A stretch of 64,000 nt of DNA from Streptacidiphilus sp. ASG 303 (lineage in GTDB: Bacteria; Actinomycetota; Actinomycetes; Streptomycetales; Streptomycetaceae). The stretch spans positions 1 through 64,000 of the forward strand of contig NZ_JAJLRA010000017.1 in assembly GCF_020991365.1 (NCBI RefSeq), written 5' to 3'. Position numbers and translations under genes: made by a program. Under the pieces are notes generated by a model. The model was not told the DNA's origin. It worked only from the letters and a program-made list of their open reading frames with translations, and did no database searches. Shown here one piece after another: positions 47,739-57,132 of this stretch; the stretch's first letter is position 1; every line of letters starts with the position of its first letter.

Positions 47739-50354
47739 TCACTCGGCACTCCTGGTGAACGCCGCGGCGGCGCCGCGGATTCCCGACGATGGTCGCACGC
47801 CCGGCGCCGCGGGGTCACCTGCATTTGCCCGGCGGCGGGTCCCGCCCGGGCCCGGCCGGTAGACGTCGTACACCCCCGAGACGCGCAGCATGGCCCGCAT
47901 GAGGGGGGCCAGTGCGGCCGGGTCGGGCAGCTCGACGGTGTAGGTGTGGCGGACCCGCAGCTCCTGCGGGGGCTCCACGGCGGCGGAGACGATGCCGACG
48001 CCCTCGGCGGCGATGGCGGCGGTGAGGTCGGCGAGCAGGCGCGGACGGTTGAGGGCGTCCGCCAGCAGGGTGACCCGGTAGCCCCGGCGGCGCGGGCCGG
48101 AGGTCCAGCCGACCTCGACCGGCGTCCTCCCGGCGGCCCGCATCTGGCGGCCGGCGGGGCAGTCCCGCCGGTGGACGGCGACGGTGCCGCCCCGGATGGC
48201 GAAGCCGGTGACCCGGTCCGGGGGGACGGGGGTGCAGCAGCGCGCCAGCCGCACGGGGACGTCGGGGCGGCCGCGCACCTCCACCGGGCCCGCCGTGGGG
48301 GCGGCGGCGCCGGGCCCGCCGTCACGGCCGTCCCGGTCGGCGCCGCGGGCCGGGGCGGCGGGCGGCGGCCCGCCGTCGGCGGCGGGGGCCGGACCCTCCG
48401 TGGCCGGGCCGGCGGCGGGATCCTCCGCGGCGGGGGCCGGGTGGGCCGCCAGCCAGTGCTCGATGGCCAGCCGGGCGCGGGGGGTGCGGACGTGGCGGAG
48501 CCACTCCGGGGAGGGCCCGGAGGGCTCGCCGGGCCCGGGCTCGGTGAGCACGCCCACCACGTCGCCGTCGCCGAGCTGGGTGGAGAGGGCGGCCAGCCGC
48601 CCGTTGACCCGGGCGCCGATGCAGCGGTGGCCGACCTGCTCGCCGAGGGCGTACGCCGCGTCCACGCAGGTGGCGCCGGCCCGCAGGGTGAGGGTGGCGC
48701 CCTCCTCGGTGACGGCGGTGATCTCCCGGTCGTCGGAGAGGTCCGCGGTCAGGGTGGACCAGAAGGTGTCCGGGTCGGGGGTGTCGCGCTGCCAGTCCAG
48801 GAGGCGGGTGAGCCAGCCGGGGCGCGCCGGGTCGGTGCGGTCCAGCTCGTCGCGGTCGGGCTCGGTGCGGCCGGGCGCCTCCGGCCCGTCCGCATCCAGC
48901 CCGGACGGGGCGGGCGCGGACACGGCGGTCCCGGACCCGGCGGTCCCGGACCCGGCGGTCCCGTCCTCGGCCGGCCGGTCCCCCTCCGGGCCGCCGCCGG
49001 GGCCCTGCGGCTCCGGCTGGCGGGGGCTGCCGAGCGCGACCACGCCGAACTCGGCCACCCGGTGCATCCGCCGGGTGCGGACCAGCACCTCCACCACGTC
49101 GCCCCGCTCGTCCGCGACCGCGGTGTGCAGCGACTGGTACAGGTTGAACTTGGGTGCGGCCACGAAGTCCTTGAACTCGCCGGGCAGCGGCGTCCAGCAG
49201 GTGTGCAGCTCGCCGAGGGCGGCGTAGCAGTCGGCGTTCTCCTCCACCACGACCAGGACCCGCCCGAGGTCCGCGGGGCGCAGCTGCTGGGGGCGGCCGT
49301 CCGCCCCGGGGGCGGCGAGCCGCTTGAGCAGCACGCGGTGGACGGAGACGCAGTGCCGGGGCCGGACGGTGACCTCCGCCGCGACCCCCGTCTCGGCGAG
49401 CTGGCGGCGCAGCCGGGCGGCGAGGTCGGCGAGGGGCCCGGTGGAGGTGTCGGCGGCGGCGACCAGGGCGGCGGTGCGCCCGTACTCCTCCGGGTGGAGG
49501 GTCGCGAAGACGATGTCCTCCAGCTCCGTCTTGACGACCTGGATGCCGAGGCGCTCGGCGAGCGGGATGAGCACGTCGCGGGTGACCTTGGCGATCCGCA
49601 CGCGGCTGGCGGGCTTCATGTGCCGGATGGTGCGCATGTTGTGCAGCCGGTCGGCCAGCTTGATGACCATCACCCGGACGTCGTTGCCGGTGGCCAGCAG
49701 CATCTTCCGGAAGGTCTCCGCCTCCGCCGCGGCGCCGAAGTCGACCTTCTCCAGCTTGGTGACGCCGTCGACGAGGTAGGCGACCTCCTCGCCGAAGTCC
49801 GCCCGGACCTGGTCCAGGGTCATCTCGGTGTCCTCCACGGTGTCGTGGAGGAGGGAGGCGACCAGGGTGGTGGTCTCGGCGCCCAGCTGGGCGAGGATCA
49901 TGGTGACGGCGAGCGGGTGGGTGATGTAGGGCTCGCCGCTCTTGCGCGTCTGGCCGCGGTGGCCGGCCTCGGCGCTCAGGTAGGCCCGGCCGAGCAGGGC
50001 CAGGTCGGCGCGCGGGTGGTGGGCCCGGTGGGCGCGGACGATGGGCTCGATCGCGTCGGGGAGCGGGGGCCGGCCGGTGGCCAGCAGGGCGGCGCGGCCG
50101 GCCCTGCCGAGGGCGGCCCGTCCGAGGCGGCGGACGGTCCTCGGGACCCCGGCGGCCGCGGCCCGGCCCGGGGGCTCCTGCACCGCGACCCGCTCCGCCG
50201 GGGCCGGGCGCGGGGAGGCCTCCGGGGAGGCCTGCCTCGGGGCGGGTTCGCGGAAGGGCGGCTGCCGGGTCGGCGGCTCCTGGGCGGGGGGCTGCCGCGG
50301 GGGCGTGGTCGGGGCGTGCGCGTCGGCCGACGGATCACCGGCTCGAATGGTCAT
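47739..50354 (-). CDS. RelA/SpoT homologue (RSH) with altered synthetase motif
   Basis: The protein has 871 residues. An N-terminal Pro-rich tail of about 100 residues is followed by an HD hydrolase domain (HPLAVTMILA, LLHDTVEDTEMT, LADRLHNMRTI). The synthetase-like domain has DCYAALGELH and FKDFVAAPKFNLYQSLHT, but the signature EVQIRT reads EVLVRT near residue 420, with Gln lost, and the region expected to bind metal is DLGRVLVVV. A TGS domain, a Pro/Ala linker, an RSH zinc-finger-like LARCCTPVP and an ACT domain follow. It may be mainly a (p)ppGpp hydrolase. The ATG at 50354 follows GGAGG. It corresponds by position to S. coelicolor rshA. Confidence 0.88.
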   Translation of the reverse strand: MTIRAGDPSADAHAPTTPPRQPPAQEPPTRQPPFREPAPRQASPEASPRPAPAERVAVQEPPGRAAAAGVPRTVRRLGRAALGRAGRAALLATGRPPLPDAIEPIVRAHRAHHPRADLALLGRAYLSAEAGHRGQTRKSGEPYITHPLAVTMILAQLGAETTTLVASLLHDTVEDTEMTLDQVRADFGEEVAYLVDGVTKLEKVDFGAAAEAETFRKMLLATGNDVRVMVIKLADRLHNMRTIRHMKPASRVRIAKVTRDVLIPLAERLGIQVVKTELEDIVFATLHPEEYGRTAALVAAADTSTGPLADLAARLRRQLAETGVAAEVTVRPRHCVSVHRVLLKRLAAPGADGRPQQLRPADLGRVLVVVEENADCYAALGELHTCWTPLPGEFKDFVAAPKFNLYQSLHTAVADERGDVVEVLVRTRRMHRVAEFGVVALGSPRQPEPQGPGGGPEGDRPAEDGTAGSGTAGSGTAVSAPAPSGLDADGPEAPGRTEPDRDELDRTDPARPGWLTRLLDWQRDTPDPDTFWSTLTADLSDDREITAVTEEGATLTLRAGATCVDAAYALGEQVGHRCIGARVNGRLAALSTQLGDGDVVGVLTEPGPGEPSGPSPEWLRHVRTPRARLAIEHWLAAHPAPAAEDPAAGPATEGPAPAADGGPPPAAPARGADRDGRDGGPGAAAPTAGPVEVRGRPDVPVRLARCCTPVPPDRVTGFAIRGGTVAVHRRDCPAGRQMRAAGRTPVEVGWTSGPRRRGYRVTLLADALNRPRLLADLTAAIAAEGVGIVSAAVEPPQELRVRHTYTVELPDPAALAPLMRAMLRVSGVYDVYRPGPGGTRRRANAGDPAAPGVRPSSGIRGAAAAFTRSAE

Positions 50355-50508
50355 GGGCACCTCCGGCAGCGAACACCGGAGCGCGTCCCGACCCCGGTGG
50401 TCCATGCTACCGAGCCCATCACGGCAGGCGACGGTTCACCTGCGGAGCGTCAGAACAATCACCCGATAGGGGGGATTCAACGGAAGCGGCGCTGGGGAGC
50501 GGGACCGC

Positions 50509-51426
50509 TCAGGCCGTCGCGGCCAGCCAGTCGGGGAGGATGACGCCCTCGGCCACGATCACCGCGGGACCCGTCATCTCCACCCGGCCGTCGGGGTGCT
50601 CGGTGATCACCAGCCGGCCGCCGGGCACGTCGACCGTGCAGGTCGCGGACCGGCCGGTGACGGCGGGGTCGGCGCCGTCGCGGCGCGCGACGGCCACGGC
50701 GACGGCACAGGCCCCGGTGCCGCAGGAGCGGGTCTCGCCGGACCCGCGCTCGTGGACCCGCATGGCCACGTGGGCCGGACCGCGGTCCACGACGAACTCC
50801 ACGTTGACGCCGTCGGGGTAGGCCCCGTCCGGGGCGACCGAGGGGGCGGTCAGCAGGTCGCCCGCGTGGCCGAGGTCCTCGACGAAGGCCACGGCGTGCG
50901 GGTTGCCCATGTTGACGTTGCGGGCGGGCCAGCGGCGGCCGCCGACGGACACCTCGACGGACTCCGGTCCGGGCAGCACGGCGCGGCCCATGTCCACGGT
51001 GACGTCCCCGGGGCGGCCGTCCGGCCCGTCCTCGGCGACGTGCGCCCGGCGCACCCCGGCCCGGGTGGCGACGGCCAGGTCGCCGGGCTTGGCGTGGCCG
51101 GCGTGGACCAGGTAGCGGGCGAAGACCCGGACGCCGTTGCCGCACATCTCGGCGACGGAGCCGTCGGCGTTGCGGTAGTCCATGAACCACTCGGCGTCGC
51201 CCGCGAGCGCCGCGGCCTCCGGGTGGGCGGCGGAGCGGACCACCCGGAGCAGGCCGTCGCCGCCGATGCCGGCGCGGCGGTCGCACAGCCGGGCGACCTG
51301 GGCCGGGCCGAGGTCGAGCACGCCGTCCGGGTCCGGCACGATCACGAAGTCGTTCTCGGTGCCGTGGCCCTTGAGGAAGGCCGGTCCGTCGGAGGTCGGG
51401 GTCGCACCCGGGGTGTGGTCGCTCAC
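50509..51426 (-). CDS. dapF: Diaminopimelate epimerase
   Basis: The enzyme converts LL- to meso-diaminopimelate for lysine and peptidoglycan. It has 305 residues. Two catalytic cysteines are present, in EMCGNGVRVFARYL and RSCGTGACA. FLKGHGTENDFVIV and RNVNMGNPHAV are further family motifs. The GTG start at 51426 (VSDHTPG) has no strong ribosome site; a longer frame exists but is of atypical composition. It is followed by the RSH gene on the same strand, 154 bases away. The upstream membrane-protein gene ends 95 bases before it. Confidence 0.95.
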   Translation of the reverse strand: MSDHTPGATPTSDGPAFLKGHGTENDFVIVPDPDGVLDLGPAQVARLCDRRAGIGGDGLLRVVRSAAHPEAAALAGDAEWFMDYRNADGSVAEMCGNGVRVFARYLVHAGHAKPGDLAVATRAGVRRAHVAEDGPDGRPGDVTVDMGRAVLPGPESVEVSVGGRRWPARNVNMGNPHAVAFVEDLGHAGDLLTAPSVAPDGAYPDGVNVEFVVDRGPAHVAMRVHERGSGETRSCGTGACAVAVAVARRDGADPAVTGRSATCTVDVPGGRLVITEHPDGRVEMTGPAVIVAEGVILPDWLAATA

Positions 51427-51521
51427 GGTGCCAGCGTACGGGTTCGCCCCGGTGCAGGTCGCGGCGGTGCGGGTCGCGGCGGGACAGGACCGGCGGGGCG
51501 GGCGGAGGCGCGGGGCGGGCG

Positions 51522-52040
51522 TCAGCCGCGCAGCAGGGCGACGCGCCACACGGCGAGACCGACGGCGGCGAGCCCGACCAGGGTGTACGCGGCCAGGGGC
51601 CGCCAGCCCGCCCGCTCGCCGGAGCCGCGCCGCGGCAGGCCGGGCCAGGTGTAGCCGACCCGCCGGGCCGCCATCGCACCCCAGCCGACCGAGGCCGACG
51701 TCAGCAGCAGCCCGAGCATCCCGACGACGGCGCCGCCGCCGCCCGACTCGAAGGCGAGCGGGAAGGCGAACATGAGCGAGCCGAGGATGCCGACCACCGC
51801 GATCGGCAGCGTCTGCCACCAGCGGAGCCGCCGCCTGGGCCGGATCTCGCGCTCGTGGACCACGCCGTCCGGCGGGGCGGCGGCGGTGCCGCCGATCAGC
51901 TCCAGGCCGCCGGCGAAGGGGTCCTGCGGATCCAGCGGGGCGAGCGGCGTCCCGCCGATCCGGTCGGGGAGGGCGGCGCGCAGTCCCGCGGCGGGGGCGT
52001 CCAGCCTCCGGTCCGCTTCGGGGCCGGTACCCGTCGACAC
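51522..52040 (-). CDS. Small integral membrane protein
   Basis: The protein has 172 residues. The first 75 are hydrophilic. Three hydrophobic helices follow (LPIAVVGILGSLMFAFPLAF, AVVGMLGLLLTSASVGWGAM, LAAYTLVGLAAVGLAVWRV). The start GTG at 52040 has GGGGAGG upstream. No family is recognised; a gene of this type lies between dapF and miaA in other Streptomyces as I recall. Confidence 0.75.
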   Translation of the reverse strand: MSTGTGPEADRRLDAPAAGLRAALPDRIGGTPLAPLDPQDPFAGGLELIGGTAAAPPDGVVHEREIRPRRRLRWWQTLPIAVVGILGSLMFAFPLAFESGGGGAVVGMLGLLLTSASVGWGAMAARRVGYTWPGLPRRGSGERAGWRPLAAYTLVGLAAVGLAVWRVALLRG

Positions 52041-52289
52041 GCGGCCTCCCCGGACATTCGACGCATGGTGCGACAAGAGATCGTCACCCTGATGTGGTCG
52101 ATGATGGCACGCCCCCGGGTGGTCACCGCGCGTCACACGAGGTCCTCGGGTGATCCGTGGCCATCACGTGATCCAGCCGTGACCGCGGTGTCCCTCTGCA
52201 CCTGCACATGCGCCCTGCGTATGCACCGGCCGCCCCGGACGCACGCCGTGCGCGGCGCACGCGCCGGAGGCCGGACCGGCCGGCGCGCG

Positions 52290-52323
52290 GCCCGCCCGGC
52301 GCCGTGTCCGGCGCCGGGCGGGG
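52290..52323 (-). terminator. Hairpin downstream of miaA
   Basis: GCCCGCCCGGCGCC (52290-52303) pairs with GGCGCCGGGCGGG (52310 onward) around GTGTCC, just after the miaA stop. Confidence 0.65.
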
Positions 52324-52346
52324 CCGTCCCCGGTCCCGGCGCCGCG

Positions 52347-53351
52347 TCAGGCCGGTCCTGCGTCAGACCCCGCGCCGTGTCGGGCCCGGACCAGCTCCAG
52401 CGCGCGCCGCAGCAGGTCGCCCGGGTCGGAGCCGGTCCCGCCCGGCAGCCAGTGGATCCGCGGGTCGCGGCGGAACCAGGACTCCTGGCGGCGGGCGAAG
52501 CGCCGGGTGGCGCGGACGGTCTCCTCGCGGGCTTCGTCCTCCCCGCACTCCCCCGCGAAGTGGGCCAGCACCTGCTGGTAGCCCAGCGCCCGCGAGGCGG
52601 TGCGGCCCTCCCGCAGGCCCGCCGCCTCCAGCGTGCGGACCTCGTCGAGCAGGCCGGCCTCCCACATCCGGTCGACCCGCAGCGCGATCCTGGCGTCCAG
52701 CTCCGGGCGGGGCACCGCCACACCGAGCTGCACGGTGTCGTAGGCCGAGGTGTGGCCGGGGAGGCTGGCGGTGAAGGGGCGCCCGGTGATCTCGACGACC
52801 TCCAGGGCCCGCACGACGCGGCGGCCGTTGCTCGGCAGGATGGCCTCGGCGGCGGCCGGGTCGAGGGCGGCGAGCCGGGCGTGGAGCGTCCCGGAGCCGT
52901 GCTGCTCCAGCTCGGCCTCCAGCCGCTCCCGCACCCGCGGGTCGGTGCCGGGGAACTCCATCACGTCGACGGCGGCCCGGACGTACAGCCCGGACCCGCC
53001 CACCAGCACCGGGGTGCGGCCCGCGGCGAGCAGCCGGTCGACGACGGCTCGGGCCAGCCGCTGGTACTCGGCGACGCTCGCGGCCTCGGTGACGTCCCAG
53101 ACGTCGAGGAGGTGGTGCGGGACGCCGCGGCGCTCCTCGGGGGTGAGCTTGGCCGTGCCGATGTCCATGCCCCGGTAGAGCTGCATGGAGTCGGTGTTGA
53201 CGACCTCGCCGCCCAGTTCGCGGGCGAGCGCGACGGCCAGGTCGGACTTGCCGGCGGCGGTCGCGCCGACGACGGCGACGACCCTGGGCTGCGCGGACGG
53301 GCCGCCGGGGGCGGCGGGAGCGGCGGGACGGGCGGGGGTGGGGCTGGTCAC
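52347..53351 (-). CDS. miaA: tRNA dimethylallyltransferase
   Basis: MiaA attaches an isopentenyl group to A37 of tRNAs that read UNN codons. The protein has 334 residues. The P-loop is GATAAGKS (about 29-36); NTDSMQLYRGMDIGTAKLT, GGSGLYVRA and NGRRVVRALEV follow. A C-terminal stretch RATRRFARRQESWFRRDPRIHWL is typical. The GTG start is at 53351. MiaB, which methylthiolates the same base, is encoded 1 kb upstream on the same strand. Confidence 0.96.
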   Translation of the reverse strand: MTSPTPARPAAPAAPGGPSAQPRVVAVVGATAAGKSDLAVALARELGGEVVNTDSMQLYRGMDIGTAKLTPEERRGVPHHLLDVWDVTEAASVAEYQRLARAVVDRLLAAGRTPVLVGGSGLYVRAAVDVMEFPGTDPRVRERLEAELEQHGSGTLHARLAALDPAAAEAILPSNGRRVVRALEVVEITGRPFTASLPGHTSAYDTVQLGVAVPRPELDARIALRVDRMWEAGLLDEVRTLEAAGLREGRTASRALGYQQVLAHFAGECGEDEAREETVRATRRFARRQESWFRRDPRIHWLPGGTGSDPGDLLRRALELVRARHGAGSDAGPA

Positions 53352-53478
53352 GCACCCAGTTTCGCAGGCCGCGGGGGATGGTCGGCCCGGGTGGGCGCCG
53401 CTCCGCGGGGGCGGCGGGCGCAGCGACGGCGCCGGACCCGGACAGGGCGCTCCAGCACGGACCCGGCGGCGTCCCGCG

Positions 53479-54213
53479 TCAGGTCCAGGCCGCGACCAGG
53501 TAGCCGACCCCGTAGGGCGCCTCGTCGTACAGCAGGCGGCCGCCGAGCCCGGCGCCCCCGGCCGCGCCCGCCAGCACCTGCCAGGGCGCGCGCCCGGCGG
53601 CCATCAGCTCGGCCGCGCGGTCCGGCGGCAGCGCGGCCAGGGCGGCGGTGTCGGCGGCGGCGAGGGCACGGGCCGCTGCGGCGTCGAAGGCCTCCGCCCG
53701 CTCGTCGAGGTAGCCCGGGGCCTTGAGCGAGCGGCGGGCGCTGCCGTCGCCGAGCACCAGGAGCGCGGTGCGGGGCGCGGCCTGCGCCAGCTCCGCCCCG
53801 AGGCGCAGGCAGGCGCCGGGGTCCTCGTCCGGCCGCACGCACCTGGCCTCGCAGGGGCCCGTCCACCCGGCCCGCTCCAGCAGCCAGGCGCCCACGGCCA
53901 CCGACGCGGTGAGCTCGCCCCACACGCCGTCGCCGGGGTCCCGGCCCAGGCCGAGGCGGACGGTGCGGTCCACCCCGTAGCGGCGGAAGGAGCCCCGGGC
54001 ACCCCAGGGGAAGGAGTTGCGCCAGTCGCCGTCGTCGCTGTCCGTGGTGCCGACGACCCAGAGCCGGTCGGGCCGGGCCTCGGCCACGGCGCGCAGCGCC
54101 CGGTCGCAGGCGTCGCGCAGCGCGTCCAGCTCCGGGGCGGCGCCGGCGGCGACCTCGGGCACGAGCAGCGGCGGGCAGGGGCAGACGGCGGCGGCGACCA
54201 GCATGATCCGCAC
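53479..54213 (-). CDS. Class III extradiol dioxygenase-like (LigB superfamily) protein
   Basis: The 244-residue protein begins MLVAAAVCPCPPLLVPEVA, the type of start seen in LigB-like proteins located between miaB and miaA in actinobacteria (the mycobacterial neighbour of miaA is similar as I recall). WVVGTTDSDD, LLVLGDGSARRS and YDEAPYGVGYLVA are other conserved-looking stretches. Expected iron-binding His residues are not obvious, so activity is uncertain. It starts at ATG 54213 or three codons later. Confidence 0.75.
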   Translation of the reverse strand: MRIMLVAAAVCPCPPLLVPEVAAGAAPELDALRDACDRALRAVAEARPDRLWVVGTTDSDDGDWRNSFPWGARGSFRRYGVDRTVRLGLGRDPGDGVWGELTASVAVGAWLLERAGWTGPCEARCVRPDEDPGACLRLGAELAQAAPRTALLVLGDGSARRSLKAPGYLDERAEAFDAAAARALAAADTAALAALPPDRAAELMAAGRAPWQVLAGAAGGAGLGGRLLYDEAPYGVGYLVAAWT

Positions 54214-54305
54214 TCTAGCCGGGCGGTGCGGCGCCGGGCACGGCGCGGGGCGGCGGGAACGCCGCGCGGCGGGGCGCCGCGCGGCGCGGGGTGCGGGAAC
54301 GGCGC

Positions 54306-54339
54306 GGGCCCGGCGGGGCGTCGTCCGCCCGCCGGGCCC
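54306..54339 (-). terminator. Hairpin downstream of miaB
   Basis: GGGCCCGGCGGG is not fully symmetric as read, but bases 54306-54317 pair with 54328-54339 (CCCGCCGGGCCC) around a 10-base loop. It lies 23 bases after the miaB stop. Confidence 0.6.
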
Positions 54340-54361
54340 GTGCGCACGGGTGCCGGTGCCG

Positions 54362-55849
54362 TCAGTCGCAGCCGCAGGCGCCGCCGGGCGCGGCGGGCAG
54401 CGGGGCCGGGACGCCGACGGTGGGCAGGCCCAGCATCACCCCGGCGGGCGCGGCGGCCGGGGCCGCGTGGCGCCGTTCCCAGGCGTCGCCCGCGCGGGTC
54501 CGGCGCACCGCGAGCGGGGCGCCCTCGGCCAGCAGGTGGTGCGGGGCGGCATAGGTGACCTCGACGGTGACCATGTCGCCCGGGCGCGGGGCGGTCCCCT
54601 CGGGCCGGGTGAAGTGCACCAGGCGGTTGTCGGGGGCGCGGCCGGAGAGCCGCTCGGTGCGGTCGTCCTTGCGGCCCTCGCCCTCGGCGACGAGGACCTC
54701 CAGGGTGCGTCCGAGCTGCTTCCTGTTCTCCGCCCAGGAGATCTCCTCCTGGAGGGCGACCAGCCGCTCGTAGCGCTCCTGGACGACCTCCTTCGGGATC
54801 TGGCCGTCCATCTCCGCGGCCGGGGTGCCTGGACGCTTGGAGTACTGGAAGGTGAAGGCCTGGGCGAAGCGGGCCTCGCGGACCACGTGCAGGGTCTGCT
54901 CGAAGTCCTCGTCGGTCTCCCCGGGGAAACCCACGATGATGTCGGTGGAGAGGGCGGCGTCCGGCATGGCGGCGCGGACCTTCTCGATGATGCCGAGGTA
55001 GCGGTCCTGCCGGTAGGAGCGGCGCATGGCGCGCAGCACGGTGTCGGAGCCGGACTGCAGCGGCATGTGGAGCTGGTGCATCACGTTGGGCGTCTCCGCC
55101 ATGGCGGCGATGACGTCGTCGGTGAAGTCGCGCGGGTGCGGCGAGGTGAAGCGGACGCGCTCCAGGCCGTCGATCCGCCCGCAGGCGCGCAGCAGCTTGG
55201 AGAACGCCTCGCGGTCGCCGATGTCGGAGCCGTAGGCGTTGACGTTCTGGCCGAGCAGGGTGACCTCGACGACGCCCTCGGCGACCAGCGCCTCGACCTC
55301 GGCGAGGACGTCGCCGGGCCGGCGGTCCTTCTCCTTGCCGCGCAGCGCGGGGACGATGCAGAAGGTGCAGGTGTTGTTGCACCCGACGGAGATGGCGACC
55401 CACGCGGCGTACGCGGACTCGCGCCGGGAGGGCAGCGTGGAGGGGAAGGTGTCCAGCGACTCCAGGATCTCCACCTGGGCCTCGGACTCCACCCGGGCGC
55501 GCTCCAGCAGCGCCGGCAGGTGGCCGATGTTGTGGGTGCCGAAGACCACGTCGACCCAGGGGGCCCTGCGGACGATGGTGTCCCGGTCCTTCTGGGCCAG
55601 GCAGCCGCCGACGGCGATCTGCATCCCCGCCCGGTTCGCCTTGACGGGGGCGAGCCGCCCCAGGTTGCCGTACAGCCGGTTGTCGGCGTTCTCCCGCACC
55701 GCGCAGGTGTTGAAGACGACGACGTCGGGGCTGCCGTCCTGGTCGGCCTTGACGTAGCCGGCGTCCTCCAGGAGGCCCGACAGCCGCTCGGAGTCGTGGA
55801 CATTCATCTGGCACCCGTAGGTGACCACTCGGTAGGTTCGCGCGCTCAT
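54362..55849 (-). CDS. miaB: tRNA-2-methylthio-N6-dimethylallyladenosine synthase
   Basis: MiaB is a radical SAM methylthiotransferase that modifies i6A37 in tRNA. The protein has 495 residues. The N-terminal UPF0004 domain has [22 protein letters not shown] and GGCLAQKD, which supply the auxiliary cluster cysteines. The radical SAM motif is CNNTCTFC (about 167-174). A TRAM domain ([17 protein letters not shown]) follows. The C-terminal 50 residues end in GGACGCD and are unlike other MiaB ends. The ATG at 55849 lacks a clear ribosome site. Confidence 0.96.
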   Translation of the reverse strand: MSARTYRVVTYGCQMNVHDSERLSGLLEDAGYVKADQDGSPDVVVFNTCAVRENADNRLYGNLGRLAPVKANRAGMQIAVGGCLAQKDRDTIVRRAPWVDVVFGTHNIGHLPALLERARVESEAQVEILESLDTFPSTLPSRRESAYAAWVAISVGCNNTCTFCIVPALRGKEKDRRPGDVLAEVEALVAEGVVEVTLLGQNVNAYGSDIGDREAFSKLLRACGRIDGLERVRFTSPHPRDFTDDVIAAMAETPNVMHQLHMPLQSGSDTVLRAMRRSYRQDRYLGIIEKVRAAMPDAALSTDIIVGFPGETDEDFEQTLHVVREARFAQAFTFQYSKRPGTPAAEMDGQIPKEVVQERYERLVALQEEISWAENRKQLGRTLEVLVAEGEGRKDDRTERLSGRAPDNRLVHFTRPEGTAPRPGDMVTVEVTYAAPHHLLAEGAPLAVRRTRAGDAWERRHAAPAAAPAGVMLGLPTVGVPAPLPAAPGGACGCD

Positions 55850-55925
55850 CTCAGGGCCAAGGGTACGCGCCCCGGGCTCCCCGCCGCCCCTCCCCTCCGG
55901 AGGCCGCGGATGGCAGGATCCGGGC

Positions 55926-56957
55926 ATGGCCGACTCCGCAGCACGCCCGCTCCCCCGCCTGGCCGCGGCGGTCCGCAGCCGTGCCTCGTCCCGGCTGTGG
56001 CGCGCGGGCACGGCGCTGGCCGTCGTCGCCTCCCTCCTGCTGGGGTGGTGGCTGTCCGCCCCCGAGGCGCCGTCCTACCCGCGGGGCACCGTCGGCTTCG
56101 CGACCGGGGTGCCGCGCGGTGTGTACCAGAAGTACGGGACGATGCTGCGGGCGTACGTGCGCACCGCGATGCCGGGGGTGGACCTGCGGCTGGACGCGTC
56201 GGAGGGCTCCCCGGACAACCTGGAGCGGGTGGCGACCGGGCGGGACTCCTTCGCCATCGCCACCGCGGACGCCGTGGCCGTCTACGACGGGCCCGGGAGG
56301 GAGCGGCTGCGGGCGATCGCCCGGCTGTACGACGACTACCTGCAGCTGGTGGTGCCGGCCGGCTCGCCGGTGCGCAGGGCGGCGGACCTCAGGGGGCTGA
56401 GGGTCGGCGTGGGCCAGCCGCAGTCCGGGGTGTCGCTGGTGACCAAGCGGCTGCTGAGGGCTGCAGAACTGGACCCCGCCCGGGACATCACGCCGATGCC
56501 GATGGGTATCGGCGCCGCGGCCGACGCCCTGCGGGACGGGCGGATCGACGCCTTCTTCTGGTCCGGGGGCCTGCCGACCGGGGCGGTGGAGGACCTCTCC
56601 CGCCAGATGCGGATCAGGCTGGTGCCCCTCGGCGAGCTGGCCGGGGCGCTGCACCAGGGCGGCGACGACGGCTCGGAGGCGTACCGGGCCGCGGTGATGC
56701 CCGCCGACGCCTATCCGCTGGCGATCGCCCCGGGGAAGCCGGTGCCGACAGTGGCCGTGGCCAACCTGATGATCACCCGTGACGACACCGACACCTCCCT
56801 GGTCCAGCGGATGACCCAGGCGGTGGTCGGCAGCCGGGACGCGATCGGGGCCCAGGTGCACGCCGCGCAGCTGATGGACCTGCGGACGGCCGTGTACACC
56901 GCCCCGCTGCCGCTGCACGAGGGGGCGCGCCGCTACTACGCCTCCGTGAAGCCCTGA
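55926..56957 (+). CDS. TAXI-family solute-binding protein, membrane-anchored
   Basis: The protein has 343 residues. An N-terminal transmembrane segment ([14 protein letters not shown], about 29-44) has no lipobox. The TAXI domain follows: [65 protein letters not shown] and [21 protein letters not shown] proteins usually serve TRAP transporters, and one from Thermus binds glutamate/glutamine. No TRAP permease genes are adjacent. The gene precedes a receptor kinase with a GluB-like domain on the same strand, and the glutamate transporter operon is nearby, so sensing is at least as likely as transport. Confidence 0.88.
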   Translation: MADSAARPLPRLAAAVRSRASSRLWRAGTALAVVASLLLGWWLSAPEAPSYPRGTVGFATGVPRGVYQKYGTMLRAYVRTAMPGVDLRLDASEGSPDNLERVATGRDSFAIATADAVAVYDGPGRERLRAIARLYDDYLQLVVPAGSPVRRAADLRGLRVGVGQPQSGVSLVTKRLLRAAELDPARDITPMPMGIGAAADALRDGRIDAFFWSGGLPTGAVEDLSRQMRIRLVPLGELAGALHQGGDDGSEAYRAAVMPADAYPLAIAPGKPVPTVAVANLMITRDDTDTSLVQRMTQAVVGSRDAIGAQVHAAQLMDLRTAVYTAPLPLHEGARRYYASVKP

Positions 56958-57078
56958 GCCGCCCGCGGGTCGCGCACCGCCGCGCGGGACGCCGTATTCG
57001 ACCGGTTCCTCCCGGCGTTCCCCGGACGGGAGGGGAGGGGAGATGGTCCCGCCCGGCCGGGCCCCCTAACCTGATCCC

Positions 57079-57110
57079 CTGAACGGCTGAACGGCTGAAC
57101 GGCCGGACGG
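57079..57110 (+). repeat. Tandem 8-base repeat upstream of receptor kinase
   Basis: CTGAACGG occurs three times in a row, followed by the related CCGGACGG. It ends 22 bases before the kinase start, between the likely promoter (TAACCT near 57067) and the ribosome site. Confidence 0.8.
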
Positions 57111-57132
57111 CACTCGAGCCAGGGGGCGGGGC

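Noticed and set aside
46254-50543. Very long rightward open frame opposite hflX and the RSH gene
   Set aside because: The product is Gly/Ala/Val/Arg/His-rich without domains. It is the usual shadow frame of high-GC coding DNA.
57000-57078. Clear -35/-10 promoter for the receptor kinase
   Set aside because: TAACCT near 57067 could be a -10, but no acceptable -35 lies at the right distance.
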